This document shows, piece after piece, positions 7,241 to 14,019 of a DNA stretch of 14,613 bases. Source of the stretch: Bacteroides sp. CAG:545 (GTDB lineage: Bacteria > Bacteroidota > Bacteroidia > Bacteroidales > UBA932); assembly GCA_000432515.1 (NCBI GenBank), contig HF996027.1, positions 9,951-24,563 on the forward strand. The letters run 5' to 3'. The number at the start of each line of letters is the position of its first letter. The first letter of the stretch is position 1. The translations under genes were made by a program, and so were the position numbers. A model generated the notes under the pieces. It had not been told where the DNA came from. It did not search any database and saw nothing but the letters and a program-made list of their open reading frames with translations.

Positions 7241-8989
7241 ATGGACAGAAAAACAAGAGTAAGATTCGCTCCGTCCCCGACAGGACCTCTGCACATGGGA
7301 GGAGTCCGGACAGCATTGTACAACTATCTTTTCGCCAAACAGAACGGCGGCGACTTTATCATAAGAATAGAGGATACGGATTCTCACAGATTCGTGCCCG
7401 GTGCGGAAAAGTATATCATTGAAGCACTTGACTGGTGCGGAATAAAAGCCGACGAAGGAGTGGACGAGAACGGCAATGTGGTGGAGACTCCATCCGAGAG
7501 ACATCCTCACGCCCCATACCGCCAGTCCCAGAGGAAAGGCATCTACAGGAAGTTCGCTGACCAGCTTATCGAGAACGGCTACGCTTACTATGCTTTCGAC
7601 ACGGCTGAGGAACTGGATGCGAAAAGGGCTGAGGCTGCCGGCAACACCTTCATCTACAACCAGCAGACCCGCCTGGAACTGAGGAACTCGCTGACATTGC
7701 CGGAAGACGAGGTAAAGAAGCTGTTGGAGACGACAGACTGCTGGACCATCCGTTTCAAGATGCCGGAAAACACTGTCGTGAAGATGGACGACCTCATCAG
7801 AGGCCATATCGAGGTGAATACGGATACACTGGACGACAAGGTCCTGTGGAAAAGGGCGGATGAACTCCCGACCTATCACCTTGCAAACATCGTGGATGAC
7901 CATCTTATGGAAATCACCGAGGTTATCCGCGGAGAGGAATGGCTCCCTTCACTGCCTCTGCACTACATGCTCTACAAGGCTTTCGGCTGGGAAGACACGA
8001 TGCCGCGTTTCGCGCACTTGTCGCTCCTGCTCAAGCCGGACGGAAAAGGCAAGCTCAGCAAACGCGACGGCGACAGGCTCGGATTCCCTGTATTCCCGCT
8101 CAGATGGGTCAATGCAGAGGGCGAAGTTTCACATGGATATCGTGAAGACGGATACTTCCCGGAAGCTTTTGTCAATATGCTTGCGATGCTCGGATGGAAC
8201 CCTGGAACTGACCAGGAGATCTTCAGCATTGACGAGCTCGTGAAAGTATTCTCTCTGGACCGCGTCATCAAGTCAGGCGCAAGATTCAATCCTGAAAAAG
8301 CCAAATGGTACAATAAGGAATATCTCAGGATGAAGTCAGACGAAGAGCTCACCAAGCTGTTCATTCCTGAACTGGAAAGCCATGGCATCCAGGTAGTCGA
8401 GTGCCCTGCATGCGCATTGACGGCTGGGGCTTCATTTGCCGGCAAGGGCGTGGATTTCAAGAATCATATCGTCACTGAAGAATATGTGCACGATGTCGTC
8501 ACATTCGTAAAGGAGAGGGCTTCATTCGTGAAGGACATCTGGCTGAACGCTTCCTGTCTCTTCGTTTCTCCGGCAGAATATGGACAGTTCGGAGTGAAGG
8601 CAGGTGCAGCAGCAGAAGCCGCAAAACCTGTAGACCCGAGACGTGCGGCGGATCCCCGCGCGAAGGTATATGACGACAGTCTCACTGCACCGTTCCTCGC
8701 CAAGGATGCCGACAAGTTCTGGAAAGCGGAAGGCTATCAGCCTGCATATCAGGTAACTGAGCACGTGTGCGGCTACGAAGGAGCATTCACGAAGGAGAGC
8801 ATTGAACCGTACCTGGAGGATTATATCCGCGAACAGGGCTGGCCGATGGGAAAAGTCATGAACTGCATCAGACTGGCCATTACCGGAGCAGCAAGCGGAC
8901 TTGGAATCGCTGACATACTGTCGTTTATCGGCAAGGATGAGTTTGCAGCCCGTATGAAATATGCGGGAGAGCGCCTCGGAAGAGAATAA
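7241..8989 (+). CDS. gltX: Glutamyl-tRNA synthetase (GluRS)
   Basis: Class I aminoacyl-tRNA synthetase charging tRNA-Glu in the cytoplasm. The ATG at 7241 is chosen: it directly precedes the RVRFAPSPTGPLH core, has a GGGAG run 5 bases upstream, and the upstream in-frame TTG at 7169 overlaps the predicted promoter. 582 residues, longer than the roughly 500 typical of this lineage. Catalytic signatures: HIGH-type HMGG at 18-21 and KMSKS-type KLSKR at 271-275. The catalytic-domain segments YHLANIVDDH and IRGEEWLPS are also present. The KLSKRDGDRLGFPVFPL stretch is typical of Bacteroidetes GluRS rather than GlnRS. Extra length sits in the anticodon-binding half: an insert around 385-406 and an Ala/Pro/Arg-rich stretch around 451-477. 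First gene of the unit with rpiB, truB and a YgjP-like gene. Confidence 0.96.
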   Translation: MDRKTRVRFAPSPTGPLHMGGVRTALYNYLFAKQNGGDFIIRIEDTDSHRFVPGAEKYIIEALDWCGIKADEGVDENGNVVETPSERHPHAPYRQSQRKGIYRKFADQLIENGYAYYAFDTAEELDAKRAEAAGNTFIYNQQTRLELRNSLTLPEDEVKKLLETTDCWTIRFKMPENTVVKMDDLIRGHIEVNTDTLDDKVLWKRADELPTYHLANIVDDHLMEITEVIRGEEWLPSLPLHYMLYKAFGWEDTMPRFAHLSLLLKPDGKGKLSKRDGDRLGFPVFPLRWVNAEGEVSHGYREDGYFPEAFVNMLAMLGWNPGTDQEIFSIDELVKVFSLDRVIKSGARFNPEKAKWYNKEYLRMKSDEELTKLFIPELESHGIQVVECPACALTAGASFAGKGVDFKNHIVTEEYVHDVVTFVKERASFVKDIWLNASCLFVSPAEYGQFGVKAGAAAEAAKPVDPRRAADPRAKVYDDSLTAPFLAKDADKFWKAEGYQPAYQVTEHVCGYEGAFTKESIEPYLEDYIREQGWPMGKVMNCIRLAITGAASGLGIADILSFIGKDEFAARMKYAGERLGRE

Positions 8990-9005
8990 CATTAAACATA
9001 TTGCT

Positions 9006-9437
9006 ATGAAAATAGGTATTTGCAGCGACCACGCTGGATTTGATTACAAATGCAAGCTTATCCCCTATCTCCAGAAATTGGGATATGAAACGGTAGATTT
9101 CGGAACAGACTCTCCAGAGAGCATTGACTATCCTGATGTCGCTCATCCTCTCGCCAATGCTGTGGAAAAAGGCGAAGTAGACTGCGGAATCGCAATGTGC
9201 GGTACCGGCAACGGTATGGCAATCACCCTGAACAAGCATCAGGGAATCCGCGCCGGACTTGCCTGGGGAACGGAAATCGGCCGCCTCGTAAAGGCTCACA
9301 ACAATGCCAATGTGCTCGTGATGCCGGCAAGATTCATTTCCTACCGTATGGTTCAGGCGATTACCAAGGTGTGGCTTGAGACTCCATTCGAGGGCGGAAG
9401 GCACGAAAGGAGAATCGAAAAAATACCATGCAGATAA
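9006..9437 (+). CDS. rpiB: RpiB/LacAB-family sugar-phosphate isomerase (probable ribose 5-phosphate isomerase B)
   Basis: Interconverts ribose 5-phosphate and ribulose 5-phosphate in the pentose phosphate pathway; cytoplasmic. 143 residues, normal for the family (about 145-150). The ATG at 9006 is chosen because MKIGICSDHAG is the family N-terminus; 15 more residues upstream would overlap gltX. Seen: substrate-binding DHAG at 8-11, the catalytic base Cys65 in CGTGNG (65-70), NKHQGIRA at 76-83 and the HNNAN segment with catalytic His98, followed by PARF at 107-110. The Cys marks the E. coli/plant-like RpiB type rather than the mycobacterial type. LacA/LacB relatives cannot be excluded from sequence alone, but there is no lac context. 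It lies 16 bases after gltX and its TAA overlaps the likely truB ATG by one base. Confidence 0.93.
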   Translation: MKIGICSDHAGFDYKCKLIPYLQKLGYETVDFGTDSPESIDYPDVAHPLANAVEKGEVDCGIAMCGTGNGMAITLNKHQGIRAGLAWGTEIGRLVKAHNNANVLVMPARFISYRMVQAITKVWLETPFEGGRHERRIEKIPCR

Positions 9438-10354
9438 TGGCATTGACAATAAACAAGGAAAATATTCAAGATATAATCCTCTCCGGAAACATCGATGATT
9501 ATCCGGAGGGGATTATTCTTCCTGTGGACAAGCCCTACAGGTGGACTTCCGCTGACGTCATCCGCAAGATCAAGTTCTGCGCATGCAGGCATTTCCACAA
9601 GAAAAATCTCAAGGTGGGGCATGCAGGCACCCTGGACCCTCTGGCTACGGGGGTACTGCTGGTATGCATAGGCAAGGCCACCAAATGTGCCGAGGAACTT
9701 CAGAAGCACGAGAAGGAATATATCGCCGGCATCTCTTTCGGCGCGACCACCCCGTCATACGATCTGGAAAAAGACATTGACATGCACTATCCTCTGGATG
9801 GGGTCAGCGAGGAGGCGCTCAGAGGCGTAATTCCGGGTTTTATCGGGGAGCAGGAGCAGGTGGCGCCGCTTTTCTCGGCAAAATCCATAGACGGTGTAAG
9901 GGCTTATGAACTTGCCCGCAAGGAGTGGAAGCGCATGAAAGACGGCGAGGGCGGTTTCGACCATTCGGCCACGGACACGCTGAACAAGCAGTGGATAAAC
10001 ATTACCGAAATGGAGCTGCTGCGTTTCTGCCCAGACGGACTGCCGGAAGACAATATGGAGATGGACAGCAACGAGTTCTCCTCCACGAAAAACAGTGACG
10101 GCTCCGAGAATTTCCGCAACAGCCGTATCAATGTGACTGACAACAGCGCGCTGCATCTTCCTCACGCAGACATCCGCGTGGCATGCTCCAAAGGGACTTA
10201 CGTCCGGGCTCTCGCGAGGGACTTGGGCGAGGCTCTCGGCTCCGGAGCGCATCTTGACGGACTGCGCAGGACCAGGACAGGTGGCTTCAAGGCTTCAGAA
10301 GCATTGACAGTGGCACAGGCTATTTCTATTCTTCGGACAGAAACAGAACAATGA
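9437..10354 (+). CDS. truB: TruB, tRNA pseudouridine-55 synthase, with an internal insertion
   Basis: Converts U55 in the T-loop of tRNAs to pseudouridine. The ATG at 9437 (TAATG with the rpiB stop) is preferred; an ATG three codons earlier at 9428 is possible. 305 residues. Catalytic core: GHAGTLDPLATG at 61-72 with nucleophile Asp67, preceded by a DKPYRWTSADVIRK segment, then KEYIAGISFGATTPSYD at 93-109, and KGTYVRALARDLG at 252-264 with GLRRTRTGGF at 275-284. Between the SAKSIDGVRAYELAR segment (148-161) and the KGTYVR motif there are about 90 residues, where compact TruBs have far fewer. The extra part (about 200-240) is Asp/Asn/Ser-rich and looks disordered. The protein ends soon after the core, with no PUA domain. 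The stop overlaps the next start in ATGA. Confidence 0.95.
   Translation: MALTINKENIQDIILSGNIDDYPEGIILPVDKPYRWTSADVIRKIKFCACRHFHKKNLKVGHAGTLDPLATGVLLVCIGKATKCAEELQKHEKEYIAGISFGATTPSYDLEKDIDMHYPLDGVSEEALRGVIPGFIGEQEQVAPLFSAKSIDGVRAYELARKEWKRMKDGEGGFDHSATDTLNKQWINITEMELLRFCPDGLPEDNMEMDSNEFSSTKNSDGSENFRNSRINVTDNSALHLPHADIRVACSKGTYVRALARDLGEALGSGAHLDGLRRTRTGGFKASEALTVAQAISILRTETEQ
9478..9511 (+). other. Strong hairpin in the 5' coding region of truB
   Basis: CCTCTCCGGA (9478-9487) pairs with TCCGGAGGGG (9502-9511), ten pairs including one G-U, around a 14-base loop that itself contains the palindrome CATCGATG. It begins about 40 bases into the truB reading frame and encodes an ordinary stretch (SGNIDDYPEG). 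No T run follows. It could slow translation or be a protein-binding site; chance formation within coding sequence is also possible. Confidence 0.4.
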
Positions 10355-11247
10355 CAGAAAAATTATATGAGGACCCGGAATTCGGCATTGTCGTACTGCG
10401 GAAAAACGCCCGCAGCAGGGCTGTGAGCATCCGTGTCAAGGGAGTCCAGAACAAATACGGAGGCAGAATCTCAGTGACGGTTCCCTGGAGCCTGAGATAC
10501 CAGGACGGAATAAATTATCTTGAGAAAAGGCGCGAGTGGATCAGGGATGCGCTGAAACGACAGAAGAAGCATTCGGAAAATGCTGTTCTGGACGGCAGGT
10601 CCGTGGGTGTCATCGCTGACGGCACAAGCCTGAACACATTGGTTTCAAAAATCATTTTCATAGAGCAGCCGACAATGTCCGGACAGCTTTCGGTCAAGAT
10701 ACGCACCGCTCCTTCGGAATACCCTGAGGCCATGAGCAGGCTATGGTACAGCATTGACAGGCCGATGATGCTCAAGCAGATAATTTTTCCTCCCGAGGCG
10801 AGCCAGCCGGGACTCCGGAAGGTCCTGGTGGAGGTGCTGCGCGAGGAAGCCAAGCTGCTGCTGGACAGGAAGATTTCAATTTTCGCTGAGAAATACGGGT
10901 TCCAGTACAGAAAGCTCACCATAAAGCACAATTCATCGAACTGGGGAAGCTGCTCCCGTGCCGGCAACATAAACCTTAACCTGAATCTGGTGCGTTTGCC
11001 TGAGCAGCTGTGCGATTACGTGATACTCCACGAACTTTCGCACCTGAAAGAGCCGAACCACGGGCCGGGTTTCCACATATTGCTTGAGAGGCTGTGCCGG
11101 GACAATATAAAGAGGCTCATAGCCATAGGCTCCACGGATGCGGAAAAATATAAAGCGTGGATCGACGGCGACACCGTAAGCGGAAAGACATTGACACCAC
11201 TGAATGAAGTTCTAAGCCGGGAGGTTTCCTCCTGGAGAATGGTCTGA
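10351..11247 (+). CDS. YgjP-like (DUF45/M48-related) putative zinc metallopeptidase
   Basis: Member of the YgjP/DUF45 metallopeptidase-like family; substrate unknown. 298 residues, longer than many members (about 230-250). The N-terminal half has the family pattern of a beta-rich start (RSRAVSIRVKG, 21-31; RISVTVPWS, 39-47) followed by an EKRREWI helix near 58. The C-terminal half has NWGSCS at 197-202 (usually RWGSCS), LNLNLVRLP at 209-217 and the zinc site HELSH at 227-231, followed by NH at 236-237. The middle (about 75-150) is poorly conserved to my eye and accounts for the extra length. No signal peptide or membrane segment, so probably cytoplasmic. Its ATG overlaps the truB stop by 4 bases, so it is the last gene of the gltX unit. 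A link to tRNA or translation is suggested only by this context. Confidence 0.85.
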   Translation: MTEKLYEDPEFGIVVLRKNARSRAVSIRVKGVQNKYGGRISVTVPWSLRYQDGINYLEKRREWIRDALKRQKKHSENAVLDGRSVGVIADGTSLNTLVSKIIFIEQPTMSGQLSVKIRTAPSEYPEAMSRLWYSIDRPMMLKQIIFPPEASQPGLRKVLVEVLREEAKLLLDRKISIFAEKYGFQYRKLTIKHNSSNWGSCSRAGNINLNLNLVRLPEQLCDYVILHELSHLKEPNHGPGFHILLERLCRDNIKRLIAIGSTDAEKYKAWIDGDTVSGKTLTPLNEVLSREVSSWRMV

Positions 11248-11276
11248 CCCGAGAATCACATTATCCGTTTTATTAT

Positions 11277-11307
11277 TTTGTGCATTCGGCAAGTCATTGT
11301 AACTTTG
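11277..11307 (+). promoter_or_regulatory. Predicted Bacteroides-type promoter for the exporter-epimerase unit
   Basis: TTTG at 11277-11280 and TAACTTTG at 11300-11307 are separated by 19 bases, an exact match to the Bacteroidetes consensus (TTTG, 19-21 bases, TAnnTTTG). Transcription would begin near 11311-11314, leaving a leader of about 20 bases before the ATG at 11332. The gap has no Shine-Dalgarno sequence and no convincing terminator for the preceding unit. Confidence 0.75.
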
Positions 11308-11331
11308 TAGAATACGAAAACCTATATTACA

Positions 11332-12843
11332 ATGAAGAAAGGAATGAATCTGCAGGCATCGCCGGAAATGATGGCGAAGGCTACAGAAGGCTTGAGTCTG
11401 AGTCAGGCCGATGTGAAAGAGATCGAACAAGTCAAGGACCAGCAGGATAACCTGAACAAGAACAAGAACGACAACCAGCTGCTGTCCCTGAGAAAAAGGC
11501 TTGACGTGCTGCTGAGAACAGGACAGTTGCTCCTGGAAAGTTCAGCAGACACCAACAGAATCAGAAGAAATATGGTCAGAGCGGCATTGTTTCTCGGCTT
11601 TGACGAGGACAACCTGCACTTGTTCATTGACCATAACATACTGATGGTGAACTATAGCGATGAGGCACATTCCTTCACCAAGTTCCAGAAACGAGTGAAG
11701 AACGGAATCAACTTCACCACCATCGAGGGCATCAGCCACCTGACGTTCAAGGCTGTGAGGAAACATTTCTCTCTCGAACAGTACGAGGAGGAGTTGGAGG
11801 CAATCGCTTCCAAACCAAGAAATTACAATCAGCTTGTAACATCTGCAGGAGCGGCATTGGCCTGCGGCGGATTCTGCATACAGTTCGGCTGCGACTGGAT
11901 AGCGTTCCTGTACGCGTCATTGGCCGCATTCATCGGATTCAACACCAGGGTATATTTCAACAAACTCGGTGTAAACCAATACTTTTCGATTGCGATAGCT
12001 GCATTCGTGTCCACTCTGGTGGCATGGCTTACCACATATCTTCCTGCATGGACAAGCACACCGCTGCATCCGCTGCTCGCCTGCGCATTGTTCATTGTAC
12101 CTGGCGTGCCGCTGATCAACTTCGTGGACGATATGCTGGACAACAACTTCCGCGTAGGTACGGAGCGGGCCATCAACACGATGCTGATGATGGTGGGCAT
12201 GGCTTTCGGTATCGTATTCGCGCTCAAGTTCTGCAGATGGACATTCAATTTCGAGCCTGACATCATGTCGATCCCGATGGTGCCTGAGCATCCGTACTGG
12301 ATGTATGCAGTGGCCGCAGCCATCTCCGCAATGGGATTCTCGATGATATTCAACATTCCTAAAAGGCTTCTGCCTGTAGTAGCGATCGGAGGTATCATCG
12401 CCATCTGCACCAGAAACCTCGTAAGTCTGAAACCGGACATGTTCTGCAGTTTCAGCCTCGGCGAGGGCGGTATTCTCGGGTCACTGGCAGGCTCCACACT
12501 GGTGTCGGTGATATGCATCAAGGCCGTGCACGTATTCCATACGCCTCATCAGATCCTGGCCATATCCAGCGTCATCCCGATGGTGCCGGGCGTGCTGATG
12601 TACCGTGCGCTTTTCTCGCTTTTCACGGTTCCGATTACGGAAGGAGACCTTGTAAACAACTTCATTGCTGCCGGCGTGAACGGGCTCAACGCATCTCTGA
12701 TAATTGCTGCCATCGCCCTTGGAGTCGCCGTGCCTAACATTCTCGCAAGAAAGAAGGTCAATGCCGCAAAACGCCGCGCTTTCGACGCCCAGATCAGGGA
12801 GCAGAGGAAACGTGGAGAATTCATTGACATAACGAAACTGTAA
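11332..12843 (+). CDS. ThrE-type threonine/serine exporter family protein (fused DUF1212 + DUF3815)
   Basis: Predicted inner-membrane amino-acid exporter of the ThrE family. 503 residues. Residues 1-50 are polar and Lys/Asn/Gln-rich. The DUF1212 (YjjP-like) soluble part starts near 53 (a RKRLDVLLRTGQLLLESSA-type segment) and runs to about 165. Hydrophobic segments then run from about 168 to 300, with the ThrE signature VPGVPLINFVDDML at 256-269. A second part from about 322 to 470 corresponds to the YjjB-like DUF3815 half, with repeated hydrophobic segments and a matching VPGVLMYRA at 418-426. In E. coli the two halves are separate proteins; here they are fused as in Corynebacterium ThrE. A basic C-terminal tail follows. 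The start is supported by the promoter about 20-25 bases upstream. Substrates (Thr, Ser or other small amino acids) are inferred from the family. Confidence 0.88.
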   Translation: MKKGMNLQASPEMMAKATEGLSLSQADVKEIEQVKDQQDNLNKNKNDNQLLSLRKRLDVLLRTGQLLLESSADTNRIRRNMVRAALFLGFDEDNLHLFIDHNILMVNYSDEAHSFTKFQKRVKNGINFTTIEGISHLTFKAVRKHFSLEQYEEELEAIASKPRNYNQLVTSAGAALACGGFCIQFGCDWIAFLYASLAAFIGFNTRVYFNKLGVNQYFSIAIAAFVSTLVAWLTTYLPAWTSTPLHPLLACALFIVPGVPLINFVDDMLDNNFRVGTERAINTMLMMVGMAFGIVFALKFCRWTFNFEPDIMSIPMVPEHPYWMYAVAAAISAMGFSMIFNIPKRLLPVVAIGGIIAICTRNLVSLKPDMFCSFSLGEGGILGSLAGSTLVSVICIKAVHVFHTPHQILAISSVIPMVPGVLMYRALFSLFTVPITEGDLVNNFIAAGVNGLNASLIIAAIALGVAVPNILARKKVNAAKRRAFDAQIREQRKRGEFIDITKL

Positions 12844-12854
12844 ACACCTATCAT

Positions 12855-14015
12855 ATGAAACGGCGGGATTTTCTTAAAAAAGGGGCATTGGCAGCAGCCG
12901 GTGCCGGCCTGTTGGGCAGTGGAACCACTTTGGCCAAGGGACTTGAACTTACGGACGACCATAAATCTGTAAATTTCAATGTCAATGGGAAGGCACGTAT
13001 GCATCTTACGTTCGAGCCTTACGAACTAAAGCTCAAGCACGTGTTCACTGTCTCGTCGTTTTCGCGCAGCACCACTCCTGACGTTCAGGTCCGCATTGAC
13101 TATGACGGATATACCGGCTACGGAGAAGCGTCAATGCCTCCTTATCTCGGACAGACGGTGGAGAGCGTGTGCTCGTTTCTGAAAAAGGTGGACTTGGAAC
13201 AGTTCCCTGACCCGTTCTGCATCGACGACATCCTCACCTACATTGACAGTCTTTCTGACGGCGATTCTGCCGCGAAAGCTGCCGTGGACATTGCCCTGCA
13301 CGATCTTGTGGGCAAGATTATCGGTGCTCCGTGGCACAGGATGCTGGGGCTGAATCCAGAGAAGACCCCGAACACGACATATACCATCGGCATTGACACT
13401 GACGAGATGGTAAAACTCAAGACCCGGGAGGTTGCAGGGCAGTTCAAGATTCTGAAGGTAAAGCTTGGAACGCCGCGTGACAGGGAGATGATACGGGCCA
13501 TCCGGGAAGTGAGCGACCTTCCGATTGCAGTGGATGTGAATCAGGGCTGGAAGAACAAGAAGAAGGCTCTGGATGAGATTTTCTGGCTGAAGGAGCAAGG
13601 CATCGTGATGGTCGAGCAGCCTATGCCGAAGGAAATGCTGGACGCCAATGCCTGGCTGACGGAGAGAAGTCCGCTTCCGACATTCGCGGATGAGGCAATC
13701 CAGAGGCTCAAGGACATTCCTGCCATCAAAGGAGCCTATACCGGCATCAATATCAAACTGATGAAGTGTACCGGTATGCGTGAGGCGTGGAAAATGATGA
13801 ATTACGCACGTGCCGAGGGCATGAAAGTCATGATAGGCTGCATGACAGAGACGTCCTGCGCTATCGCCGCTGCCGCCCAGCTCTCCCCTGCCGTGGATTT
13901 CGCAGACCTCGACGGAAATCTGTTGATTGCCAATGACATCTTCCGCGGCACGACAGTAATAGACGGCAAGATCACACTGAACCAGCTGCCCGGAATCGGA
14001 ATAGAGAAGATCTGA
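12855..14015 (+). CDS. Tat-signal dipeptide epimerase (L-Ala-D/L-Glu type, enolase superfamily)
   Basis: Enolase-superfamily enzyme that probably epimerises the alpha carbon of the second residue in dipeptides such as L-Ala-D-Glu from murein. 386 residues. It begins with a twin-arginine-like leader: RRDFLKK at 3-9 and a hydrophobic Ala/Gly/Leu stretch at about 10-27, so the mature enzyme is probably exported folded. The capping domain starts near 50. Barrel motifs: catalytic KVK at 201-203, metal ligands Asp227 (AVDVNQ), Glu254 (MVEQP) and Asp279 (FADEA), second catalytic Lys301 (INIKLMK), and the DLDG motif at 351-354 (the DxD that binds the dipeptide amino group in this family). The KxK plus DxD pair favours dipeptide epimerase over muconate cycloisomerase or o-succinylbenzoate synthase. 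It starts 11 bases after the exporter gene, so it is co-transcribed. Confidence 0.88.
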   Translation: MKRRDFLKKGALAAAGAGLLGSGTTLAKGLELTDDHKSVNFNVNGKARMHLTFEPYELKLKHVFTVSSFSRSTTPDVQVRIDYDGYTGYGEASMPPYLGQTVESVCSFLKKVDLEQFPDPFCIDDILTYIDSLSDGDSAAKAAVDIALHDLVGKIIGAPWHRMLGLNPEKTPNTTYTIGIDTDEMVKLKTREVAGQFKILKVKLGTPRDREMIRAIREVSDLPIAVDVNQGWKNKKKALDEIFWLKEQGIVMVEQPMPKEMLDANAWLTERSPLPTFADEAIQRLKDIPAIKGAYTGINIKLMKCTGMREAWKMMNYARAEGMKVMIGCMTETSCAIAAAAQLSPAVDFADLDGNLLIANDIFRGTTVIDGKITLNQLPGIGIEKI

Positions 14016-14019
14016 TTAA

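Noticed and set aside
11220..11232. GGAGG-TTT-CCTCC hairpin as a terminator after the YgjP-like gene
   Set aside because: Only five pairs, inside the coding end of the gene, and no T run follows; the T-rich part about 35 bases downstream is separate.
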